Shown here: positions 1 through 6,720 of the stretch, piece after piece
Layout: the number at the start of each line of letters is the position of its first letter
Numbering within the stretch: position 1 is the stretch's first letter
Assembly: GCA_029942065.1 (NCBI GenBank)
Contig: JAPYTY010000021.1
Coordinates: 1-14,975, forward strand
Length of the DNA stretch: 14,975 nucleotides
Reading direction: 5' to 3'
Origin: Acidobacteriota bacterium
Lineage (GTDB): Bacteria > Acidobacteriota > UBA6911 > RPQK01 > JADFOI01
Notes under the pieces: generated by a model
Databases searched by the model: none
What the model saw: the letters and a program-made list of their open reading frames with translations, nothing else
What the model was told of the DNA's origin: nothing
Translations under genes and position numbers: made by a program

Positions 1-18
1 CAACCGCTCGACGGATTC

Positions 19-1662
19 TTATGGAAGGAGGGTGACCGACTCGGGATAGTTCCTGTTGATGGCCGTTTGGCGAGTCACCAGGACGTGAATCGGGGCCCAG
101 AAGTCCATTCCGGCACTCTCGAAGGTCACGCGAATCCCCTGATCAATCCAGCTCTTGATGGGCATGGCGAACGGTCTCAGTTGCTCCCCGTAGTCACCGA
201 TCAGCTTGGGAACCTCCGAGAGGTAGGAAGTGTTGACGTTCAGGATGATTCCATACTTCTTGATGCCCGCCATCACCTCGGGAAGGTTGCCAAGAACCTG
301 GTTGTGTTCCAGTGTGGGCCGCAGGCTCCTGATGTACTCGACCGAATAATTTCCCTCTCGAGCCGCTTCCTCCAGCATCTGCAGGTACAGGCGGCCGCCG
401 TGGCTGGAGGTTGCGTGCACCCCCACCGGCCGCCAGCCGTTGATGATGGCGGCTTTCAGCGAAATCCAGGTCTTCAGCCCCGGGTCTGGGCATCGTTCCC
501 GGGCCTTGATGTCCGGCGGAGCCGGCACATCATCCCCCAGACAGACGTTGTTCTGGGTCGAGTCCCATTGCTCATGGCACATCCCGTTGAGCCACATCAT
601 CTCTCCGCCGTTCTTGTGATTGGTCCAGGGAGCGCCGTAAGCCCGATAGAACTCCTGGATCGACTTGCGACCGAAGAGGTTTCCCCGCTGGGATTCGATG
701 TAGTAGGCCAGGCGGTGGGGAAGCCGGTTCTCCCGATTCAACAGACTGAAGGCGGCAATGGTCCTGGGGTAGAGCAGGCGGGTGGCCACGGTGGTGATGC
801 CGTTCTGAATGATATCAAGCCCCTGCAGGCGCATCACTTCCGCCAGATCTGCCAGGGGTTTGTCCTTCCACCAGTACTCGAAAGTGAGGGCGCCCTGTTC
901 CGGTACCGCAAAGTAGCCGTTCATTGCCGCGCCCGGTCCGGTCTCCAGATTGGTACTCTCCTCCCAGTCCTCGAACTCCTGTTTGAATTCTTCGATGGCC
1001 GGCTGGTTGAAATATCCACCGATGCCGCCCGAGACCATCATGGGATGATCGGGCGTGACAGCATCCAGCTGGCGGCGGTTGAGTTTTCCCATAAACAACC
1101 AGGAACGAACCGTGCCCGGCGGGCTTTCCGGATTCTGATCCACAAAAACACTCACCCATTTTCCTTTTGGGATGTCCTGGGTTCGAAGGGCGTTCACCAC
1201 GGTATCTCGGATTTTTTTGGCGGTGGCCTCCGCAGTGGTGTCAGCCAGGACGTTGAGCTTGATACTGGGGTCGGTGAGGCCGAACTGAGGTCCATACCTG
1301 CGGGCGGCGGAGGTGAACATATGGTAATGGGTGGCGATCAGACCCGGGATGAGGGTCCGGTTCCCCAGGTCCACGATCCGGGTCCGGGGCCCCGCCAGTT
1401 CCCGCATCTCATCGACGCTGCCCAGGGCCATGATCCTGCTGTTCTTGATGGCCATGGCGGCATAGATGTTCCCGGGAGTGTTGGGAACACTGCTGCGATC
1501 ATCCATGCTCACGATCTTCCCGTTGACCAGGACGGTGTCCGCCCAACCCATCTGGTCCACCAGTTCGGGACGACTCTGGGCCAGCCCGGAACCGGATAGC
1601 AACAAGCCCAGTACCAAAAAGGTGGTCAGGGTTACGGATCTGTATTTTTCTGGTGATGTCAT
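19..1662 (-). CDS. Secreted amidohydrolase (YtcJ-like amidohydrolase_3 family), probably truncated at the C-terminus
   Basis: The 547-residue product starts with a signal peptide: basic N-terminus, hydrophobic stretch at about 12-26 and likely cleavage after GLA (residue 28). It therefore probably acts outside the cytoplasm. An N-terminal beta-sandwich segment (ADTVLVNGKIVSMDD, about 41-55) leads into the metal-binding HxH motif THYH (H112, H114) after LIPGLIA, as in metal-dependent amidohydrolases acting on C-N or related bonds. Later metal-site candidates are GVHATSSHG and LEHNQ, with ESAGMDFWAP near the end. The start has a strong ribosome binding site (GGGGGAGG, 4 nt upstream). The protein stops at INRNYPESVTLLP, before the usual final helix and the conserved GSLEPGKxADLVVL strand. 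The codons after the TAA, in the same frame, read ESVERL up to the window edge, which fits family continuation. Substrate unknown. The family call is secure; the nonsense interpretation is an inference. Confidence 0.85.
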   Translation of the reverse strand: MTSPEKYRSVTLTTFLVLGLLLSGSGLAQSRPELVDQMGWADTVLVNGKIVSMDDRSSVPNTPGNIYAAMAIKNSRIMALGSVDEMRELAGPRTRIVDLGNRTLIPGLIATHYHMFTSAARRYGPQFGLTDPSIKLNVLADTTAEATAKKIRDTVVNALRTQDIPKGKWVSVFVDQNPESPPGTVRSWLFMGKLNRRQLDAVTPDHPMMVSGGIGGYFNQPAIEEFKQEFEDWEESTNLETGPGAAMNGYFAVPEQGALTFEYWWKDKPLADLAEVMRLQGLDIIQNGITTVATRLLYPRTIAAFSLLNRENRLPHRLAYYIESQRGNLFGRKSIQEFYRAYGAPWTNHKNGGEMMWLNGMCHEQWDSTQNNVCLGDDVPAPPDIKARERCPDPGLKTWISLKAAIINGWRPVGVHATSSHGGRLYLQMLEEAAREGNYSVEYIRSLRPTLEHNQVLGNLPEVMAGIKKYGIILNVNTSYLSEVPKLIGDYGEQLRPFAMPIKSWIDQGIRVTFESAGMDFWAPIHVLVTRQTAINRNYPESVTLLP

Positions 1663-1704
1663 TTTGCCTCCCCCTGTTCAGTCGGTAAACCGGAATGTGA
1701 ATTG

Positions 1705-1710
1705 AGTATA
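1705..1710 (-). promoter_or_regulatory. Candidate -10 box for the amidohydrolase
   Basis: The complementary strand reads TATACT here, a good sigma70 -10 box, about 43 nt upstream of the start codon at 1662. The hexamer 17 nt further upstream is only a T-rich run (1728-1733), so the -35 match is poor. Plausible but unproven. Confidence 0.4.
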
Positions 1711-1900
1711 ACCAAGGGTCGATCGAGAAAAAAGGGTGGGGGGACTTTCCGGAGGCCGCTCATTCCATGGCGTGGCCGGGGATTCGAAAGACGTTCACTC
1801 CCATCAATTTTGTAAAGCTGGTTGTTGGCCTGACACACTCGAATTTCAGTGGAGCCGGAGAATTTGTCAAACCTTGGGAGATAAGGTGTTTACAGCGATC

Positions 1901-1929
1901 TTGACTTCTGGGTGAGGCCCTCATATACT
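1901..1929 (+). promoter_or_regulatory. Sigma70-type promoter of the crotonase/ACAD/CoA-transferase operon
   Basis: TTGACT at 1901-1906 and TATACT at 1924-1929 are separated by exactly 17 nt, and each hexamer matches the sigma70 consensus at 5 of 6 positions. Transcription would begin near 1936, giving a leader of about 36 nt that contains the ribosome binding site AGGAAAGG (1957-1964). This promoter also argues against an upstream start at 1912, which would lie inside it. Confidence 0.75.
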
Positions 1930-1971
1930 CCCGCCGAAAATCGAATCGAGACACTTAGGAAAGGTAATCTT

Positions 1972-2793
1972 ATGAAAACATACAACACCGTAAAAATCGA
2001 AAAAGAGGGCGGCATTACCTGGGTGATTTTAAACCGTCCGGAGAAGCGCAACTGCATGAGTCCGGAACTTCATTTCGAGATGGTGGATGTCCTGATCGAA
2101 CTGGAGTCTGACCCCGAAACGCGGGTTCTGATCCTGACCGGAGAGGGGGAGAGCTGGTGTGCCGGCCAGGACCTGAAGGCCTTCTTTCGCGAACTGGATG
2201 GCAAGCCTGCCGAACGGCGCCGTGCCGAGTGGGCCACCCACGAGTGGCGCTGGCGTCACCTGTTGACCTTCCCCGTGCCCACCATTGCCATGGTCAATGG
2301 ATACTGTTTTGGAGGCGGGTTCACCCAGTTGGTTGCCTGTGATATCGCCATTGCTGCTGAAGAGGCCACCTTCGGCCTGAGTGAGATCAATTTCGGCATC
2401 TTCCCGGGTGGAATTGTCAGTCGCGTGATAGCAGATGCCATGAGCTATCGGGATGCCCTTTACTACTCCCTGACGGGTGACACCTTTGACGGCAAACAGG
2501 CGGCCGAGATGAGGCTGGTCAACTACGCGGTTCCCCTGGACAAACTGCGCGATGAAACCGTGAAGCTGGCCAACAAGTTGATCGACAAGAATCCGGCGGC
2601 GCTGCGGGCTACCAAGGAAGTTTTCAAAACCTGCCGCAATATGGATTACACACATGCCGAGGAGTACATCGGCGCCAAGCTGGTCGCTTTGCGGGCCACC
2701 GATCCCGAGAAAGGTCGGGACGAGGGAATCAAGCAGTTCATTGACGATAAGACGTACCGTCCCGGTTTAGAAAGCTACCAGCGCAAGGAATAG
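1972..2793 (+). CDS. Crotonase-family p-hydroxycinnamoyl-CoA hydratase/lyase-like protein
   Basis: The 273-residue protein aligns almost end to end with p-hydroxycinnamoyl-CoA hydratase/lyase (HCHL, feruloyl-CoA hydratase/aldolase), from VILNRPEKRNxMSP through GxCFGGGFxxLVACD and FGLSEINxG to the tail KQFxDDKxxxPGLxxY. Oxyanion-hole elements are CAGQDL (63-68) and FGGGF (113-117). The catalytic Glu (E143 of HCHL) is E138. The residues known to hold the substrate's para-hydroxyl group differ: HCHL Tyr75 corresponds to Phe71 and Tyr239 to Gly234; Ser123 corresponds to Thr118. HCHL turns feruloyl-CoA into vanillin and acetyl-CoA. Here hydration or retro-aldol cleavage of a non-phenolic enoyl-CoA is more likely (inference). 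The start at 1972 is chosen for its AGGAAAGG site 7 nt upstream; an in-frame ATG at 1912 lies within the promoter. It is the first gene of an operon, 4 nt before the acyl-CoA dehydrogenase. Confidence 0.88.
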   Translation: MKTYNTVKIEKEGGITWVILNRPEKRNCMSPELHFEMVDVLIELESDPETRVLILTGEGESWCAGQDLKAFFRELDGKPAERRRAEWATHEWRWRHLLTFPVPTIAMVNGYCFGGGFTQLVACDIAIAAEEATFGLSEINFGIFPGGIVSRVIADAMSYRDALYYSLTGDTFDGKQAAEMRLVNYAVPLDKLRDETVKLANKLIDKNPAALRATKEVFKTCRNMDYTHAEEYIGAKLVALRATDPEKGRDEGIKQFIDDKTYRPGLESYQRKE

Positions 2794-2797
2794 CCCG

Positions 2798-3964
2798 ATG
2801 GACTTCCACCTGTCTGAAGAACTGGAGTTGCTGAAGGAGACGGTTCGCCGCTTCGTGGACGAGGAATTGATTCCCCGGGAGGCGGAGTTCCATCCCGAAG
2901 CCGATCCCATGCCGGAGGAGATGCTTCGAACTTTGCAGGAAAAGGCCAGGTCGATCGACCTATGGCTCCTGGATGTCCCCAAGGAATATGGGGGCATGGA
3001 CCTGGATCTGCTGACCCGTTGTGTGATTTTCGAGGAAGTGGGCCGGACCATCGTGATTCCCTACCGCATGAATGAGGTTTTCGGTCCTGAAGTAAGGCCT
3101 CCGCTTTTTTACTGCAACGATGAGCAGAAGGAGAGATACCTTTACCCGGTGCTCAAGGGCGAGAAGCGAATGTGCTTTGCCCTGACCGAACCCGATGCGG
3201 GATCCGATCCGGCCGGCATGCAAACCCGTGCCGTCCAGGATGGGGATGACTACATTATCAATGGCACCAAGCGCTTCATCAGTGGCGCCGGATACTCGGA
3301 CTTCATCCAGGTCATGGCCCTGACCGATGCGGAGAAACGAGCCCGGGGAGGCATCACCTCCTTTTTGGTAGACGTGGATACCCCGGGAGTCACCCTGTCG
3401 CGGCGGCAGCCCACCATGATGGGAGATTCTCCCTGGGAAATTGTCTTTGAAGATGTCCGGGTTTCCGAAGCCAATGTACTGGGCAATGTGGGCGATGGGT
3501 TCAAGCTGGCTCAGGAGTGGCTCACCGATGGCCGAGTGCGCTGCCATGGAGCTCAGAGCGTCGGAATGGCTCAGCGCGCGCTGGATCTCATGATGGACTA
3601 TGCCCTGGATCGTATGACCTTCGGCAAGCCGCTGGCGGAGAGACAGGCGATTCAGTTCATGATTGCCGACTCCATCATGGATATCCACCAGGCTCGATTG
3701 ATGGTTTACGATTGTGCTTGGCGCCATGATCAGGGGGAAAATGTGCGCAATGCTTCCTACGGGGTGAAAATCGTGTGCACAGAGATGGCCGGCCGAGTGG
3801 TGGATCGGGCCATCCAGGTCTTCGGAGGGATGGGGCTGACCCAGGAACTGCCTCTGGAGTGGATGTATCGCCAGCTCAGAAGTATTCGAATCACCGAGGG
3901 AGCCACCGAGGTCCTGCGCTGGCGGATGGCACAGAACGTTCTTCGAAATCGCAGCAAAAATTAA
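2798..3964 (+). CDS. Acyl-CoA dehydrogenase family protein
   Basis: The 388-residue flavoprotein has normal ACAD length and order: N-terminal helical domain (about 1-125), the middle-domain flavin/substrate motif FALTEPDAGSD (127-137), a beta domain to about 230, and a C-terminal helical domain with DRMTFGKPLAERQ (271-283) and QVFGGMGLTQELPLE (340-354). The catalytic base is in ITEGATE, with E367 at the position of Glu376 of medium-chain ACAD. It should oxidise an acyl-CoA to the 2-enoyl-CoA, passing electrons to an electron-transfer flavoprotein. No ETF gene is present here. It begins 4 nt after the crotonase stop with AAGGAA just upstream, and its TAA overlaps the next ATG by one base (TAATG), so translation is likely coupled along the operon. 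Chain length or substrate type cannot be told from sequence alone. Confidence 0.93.
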   Translation: MDFHLSEELELLKETVRRFVDEELIPREAEFHPEADPMPEEMLRTLQEKARSIDLWLLDVPKEYGGMDLDLLTRCVIFEEVGRTIVIPYRMNEVFGPEVRPPLFYCNDEQKERYLYPVLKGEKRMCFALTEPDAGSDPAGMQTRAVQDGDDYIINGTKRFISGAGYSDFIQVMALTDAEKRARGGITSFLVDVDTPGVTLSRRQPTMMGDSPWEIVFEDVRVSEANVLGNVGDGFKLAQEWLTDGRVRCHGAQSVGMAQRALDLMMDYALDRMTFGKPLAERQAIQFMIADSIMDIHQARLMVYDCAWRHDQGENVRNASYGVKIVCTEMAGRVVDRAIQVFGGMGLTQELPLEWMYRQLRSIRITEGATEVLRWRMAQNVLRNRSKN

Positions 3965-6486
3965 TGAAAATTCCGGTCGGGTCGCTTTTGTCCGGCTACC
4001 GGGTTCTGGATATCAGTACCGAGGTGGGGTCCTTCTGCGGGAAGTTCCTGCGCGATCTTGGACTAGAAGTGATCAAGATCGAACCCCCGAGCGGAGATCC
4101 GCTGCGCAGCCAACCCCCTTTTGCCGAGGGACACAACAACTCTGAGGGGAGTCTCCGTTTTGCCTACCTGAATTCCGGAAAACAGAGCATTACACTGGAT
4201 CTGGCAAAGCCTGGAGGCCGGGATCTGCTGCTCAAGCTGGTTGACCAGGCGGACGTGGTTTTGGAAAGCTATCCTCCCGGTTATCTCAAGAGCCTCGAAT
4301 TAGACTATCCCGTCCTGAAGGAAAGACAGAAGAAGCTCATCGTGGTCGGCCTCTCCGGCTTTGGTCAGACCGGACCCTATGCTCACTTCCAGGCGCCCGA
4401 CATCGTCACCACGGCCATGAGTGGGCTGTTGTATGTCAGTGGGACGCCGGAACTTCCTCCCTGCATGCCGCCCGAGACCCAGTCCTACTATTATGCCAGT
4501 ATCTATGCGGCTTTCGGGGCGATGCTGGCGCTGTGGCGGCGCGAGGAAACGGGACAGGGTGTGTCTATTGACGCCTCGGTTCAAGCCAGCATGGCCATTC
4601 ATGAGCATGTGGCCTTTACCTATTCCGCCGAAGGGAAGCTGGTCAAACGAGCGGGGAGCCAGCATCAGCATGTGGCTCCAGCCAATCTCTTCCGCTGCAA
4701 GGATGGATACATTGCCATTTTTGCCACCCACCGCCACTGGCCCATTTTACTCGAGGTGTGGGAGGATCACCCCGAGGAACTGGACGATCCTTGCTGGAAA
4801 ACAGATATGGAGCGCCGCAAGCATGCCGATCGGCTCAACCCAATGATCGAGTCCTTCACTTCCAGATATGAAAAGGAAGAGCTGTCCGACCTGCTGCAAA
4901 AGCGCGGCATTCCTGGTTTGCCGGTCAACGCTCCGTCGGATTTCAGGCGGGATCCTCATATCCAGGAACGAGGATTTTTCGGTCCGGTGGATCATCCCGA
5001 GATCGGCAGCTTCGAGCAGTTAGGGGTGCCCTTCACCGTGGATAAAAACCGGGCCGGGCCCTCTCCGGCACCGACGCTGGGCCAGCATAATGAAGAAGTA
5101 TACGGGCAGATTTTAGGCCTGAATCAGAAGGAGATGGAAGCTCTTGCTTCGGAGGGTGTGATTGGAAGAGGGAATCCAGAATCCAGAATCCAGAATCCAG
5201 AATTCCAGACAACGTGGAACGTGGAACGTGGAACGTGGAACCCGCTGGTCGAAGACCAGCGGCCTGCGGAGCAAACCATGTCGAGTACCAATGACATTCT
5301 AAAGGGCATCCGCGTGATCGCTTTCACTAACGCCTATGCCGGTCCTTACGCGGGGCGTCTGATGGCCCAGTACGGTGCCGAGGTGATCAAGGTGGAATCG
5401 GCCACCGGCGGACTGGACACCTTTCGCCATTTCGGCAAGGATGTGGATTCCTCCCCTCGCTTCATCGAATGCAACCTGGGAGTTCGATCGATCACCCTCA
5501 ATCTCAAGCACCCGGCTGGAGTGCAGGCAATCAAGGACCTGACGGTGCACGCGGATGTCATCCTGGAGAACTTTCGTCCCGGAGTGCTCAACCGGCTGGG
5601 ACTGGGCGAGGAGGTGCTCAGGGAAATCAATCCGGGCCTTGTCATTCTCCGGATGCCGGGCCTGGGAGATAAGGGCCCCAAGAGCGGCTACGGAACCTGG
5701 GGCTTCAATCTGACCGCCTACTCCGGCATGACCTATCTCTGGAACCATCCCGACCAGGAGCGCCCCATCGGCAGCCAGGGGGTCTATCCGGATCATCTGA
5801 GCTTCATTCTGGCACCCACCCTGCTGGTGGCGGCTCTGTTGCGCCGCCGGGTCACGGGTACCGGCGTCACCATGGATCTGGCTCAGGCCGAGGCGGCCGC
5901 CTATGCCCTGGGTGTGAGTTATCTCGAAACCACCGTCAACGGCAAGGATCCCGAGCCGCAGGGGAACCAGGATCCGATGGCCTGCCCACAAGGCTGCTAT
6001 CCCTGCCAGGGAGAGGACCGCTGGTGCGTGATTTCCGTGAGAGGCGAGGACCAGTGGAATCAGTTGTGCTCGATCATGGGGCAGGAGGAACTGGCAGGGG
6101 ATCCCAGATTCGCGGACCAGGAGGCACGTTCCCGGCATGTTTCCGACCTGGACGATATTCTGAAGGAATGGACTCAATCCCGAACCCCCGAGGAGATAAT
6201 GAACCGGCTGCAATCAGAGGGAATCGCGGCCGGGGTGGTCGAAAACGGAGCGGACCTCATGGACGATCCCCAGCTTCGCCACCGCGATTATTTTCTGGAC
6301 TATCCCGAGTCGACGGTGGGCGCGATGGAGATCCCTCGCAGTGGACTGCAGTTCAGCGAGATGACGGATGACCCGGTCTCCTTTCCCCCCCGTCTGGGTC
6401 ACGATACCGAAGAGATTTTACGGGATCTGCTGGGATACGATGAGGAGACTATCAATCGATTGAAGTCCGAAGGGGTTTTGAGCTAG
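3964..6486 (+). CDS. Tandem two-domain CaiB/BaiF (family III) CoA-transferase fused through a repeat-derived linker
   Basis: The 840-residue frame holds two complete family III CoA-transferase domains: residues 1-400 (ending ALASEGVI, a normal family terminus) and 439-840 (starting MSSTNDILKGIRVIAF, ending LKSEGVLS). Family members swap CoA between an acyl-CoA and a carboxylate through an Asp-bound thioester. By alignment of the segment before the xYAAxGxxLAL helix, domain 2 keeps the Asp (D610 in VYPDHLSF), while domain 1 has Tyr (Y175 in TQSYYYAS). A single active site in a pseudo-dimer is therefore likely, as in two-domain DddD. The 38-residue linker (401-438) is translated heptamer repeat and hairpin DNA with no family similarity. 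Domain 2 has its own ATG at 5278 with GGAG 6 nt upstream, so it may also be made separately. The start at 3964 overlaps the ACAD stop; an upstream in-frame extension to 3775 lies inside that gene and is rejected. It probably activates the pathway's acid substrate. Confidence 0.88.
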   Translation: MKIPVGSLLSGYRVLDISTEVGSFCGKFLRDLGLEVIKIEPPSGDPLRSQPPFAEGHNNSEGSLRFAYLNSGKQSITLDLAKPGGRDLLLKLVDQADVVLESYPPGYLKSLELDYPVLKERQKKLIVVGLSGFGQTGPYAHFQAPDIVTTAMSGLLYVSGTPELPPCMPPETQSYYYASIYAAFGAMLALWRREETGQGVSIDASVQASMAIHEHVAFTYSAEGKLVKRAGSQHQHVAPANLFRCKDGYIAIFATHRHWPILLEVWEDHPEELDDPCWKTDMERRKHADRLNPMIESFTSRYEKEELSDLLQKRGIPGLPVNAPSDFRRDPHIQERGFFGPVDHPEIGSFEQLGVPFTVDKNRAGPSPAPTLGQHNEEVYGQILGLNQKEMEALASEGVIGRGNPESRIQNPEFQTTWNVERGTWNPLVEDQRPAEQTMSSTNDILKGIRVIAFTNAYAGPYAGRLMAQYGAEVIKVESATGGLDTFRHFGKDVDSSPRFIECNLGVRSITLNLKHPAGVQAIKDLTVHADVILENFRPGVLNRLGLGEEVLREINPGLVILRMPGLGDKGPKSGYGTWGFNLTAYSGMTYLWNHPDQERPIGSQGVYPDHLSFILAPTLLVAALLRRRVTGTGVTMDLAQAEAAAYALGVSYLETTVNGKDPEPQGNQDPMACPQGCYPCQGEDRWCVISVRGEDQWNQLCSIMGQEELAGDPRFADQEARSRHVSDLDDILKEWTQSRTPEEIMNRLQSEGIAAGVVENGADLMDDPQLRHRDYFLDYPESTVGAMEIPRSGLQFSEMTDDPVSFPPRLGHDTEEILRDLLGYDEETINRLKSEGVLS
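5173..5262 (+). repeat. Composite dispersed repeat inside the CoA-transferase frame (two heptamer arrays plus hairpin)
   Basis: Four exact copies of AATCCAG (5173-5200) and a near copy AATTCCAG (5201-5208) are followed by four exact copies of CGTGGAA (5213-5240). A perfect hairpin comes next: CCGCTGGTC (5242-5250), loop GAA, GACCAGCGG (5254-5262). The right part closely matches, in inverted orientation, 14880-14928. The array stays open in the coding frame and forms the linker between the two transferase domains. Confidence 0.95.
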
Positions 6487-6547
6487 CCCTCGACAGAAAA
6501 GGTTTTCTCGATTGAGGAGTGGCGATTTTGGTGACAAAAAGGGTCTA

Positions 6548-6702
6548 GAGCCCCGAAGGGGCGATGTCCAATAGCCTGGGGCGTAAGCCCTAGGATTAAA
6601 ATTGTTGTCCGTGAAGGAGCCCTTACAGGGCTCTTCTTTCCAGCCGACATGCCAACCCAGGGCTCACGCCCTGGGCTATTACATGCCGCCCTTTCAGGGC
6701 TC
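6548..6702. repeat. Composite palindromic intergenic element (REP/MITE-like)
   Basis: This 155-bp element fills the space between convergent genes. Its ends are imperfect inverted repeats of about 47 bp. The left end reads GAGCCCCGAAGGGGC, then AATAGCC and a GTAA-looped hairpin CCTGGGGC/GCCCTAGG (6575-6594). The right end mirrors this with CCCAGGGC/GCCCTGGG (6656-6675), GGGCTATT and GCCCTTTCAGGGCTC (6688-6702). A central hairpin GAGCCCT-TAC-AGGGCTC sits at 6617-6633. There is no coding potential with a start signal. Similar palindromic units occur between genes in many planctomycete and acidobacterial genomes (general knowledge). The hairpins could also end transcription from both sides, though no U-tract is evident. 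Upstream, 6495-6508 (AGAAAA-GG-TTTTCT) is a small AT palindrome just after the transferase stop. Confidence 0.85.
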
Positions 6703-6720
6703 CGGACCATGAGACTCAAA

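Larger units (their letters stand above)
1663..1971. promoter_or_regulatory. Divergent intergenic region between amidohydrolase and catabolic operon
   Basis: This 309-bp gene-free stretch lies between two divergent transcription units. It holds the promoter of the plus-strand operon (1901-1929) and a likely -10 box for the minus-strand gene (1705-1710). The middle, about 1740-1890, has no open frame with a ribosome binding site and no clear palindrome, so I cannot name an operator. Confidence 0.7.

Noticed and set aside
67..1599. 510-codon open frame on the plus strand opposite the amidohydrolase
   Set aside because: It is the antisense of a well-supported gene with motifs and a signal peptide, has no ribosome binding site, and its translation (many G, H, P, Q) resembles no protein family.
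3775..3963. N-terminal extension of the CoA-transferase frame
   Set aside because: It lies wholly inside the acyl-CoA dehydrogenase in another frame. The transferase fold begins at the ATG at 3964, which overlaps the upstream stop.
5173..5240. CRISPR array
   Set aside because: The units are contiguous 7-mers without spacers, and no cas genes are nearby.
3964..6486. DMSP lyase DddD
   Set aside because: The two-domain layout and Asp position are similar, but the linker is repeat DNA, no other ddd genes or BCCT transporter are present, and I cannot show specific similarity.
6487..6720. Small RNA gene or riboswitch
   Set aside because: The structure is explained by mirrored palindromes of a REP/MITE-like unit; it lies between convergent genes with no promoter and no aptamer-like core that I recognise.
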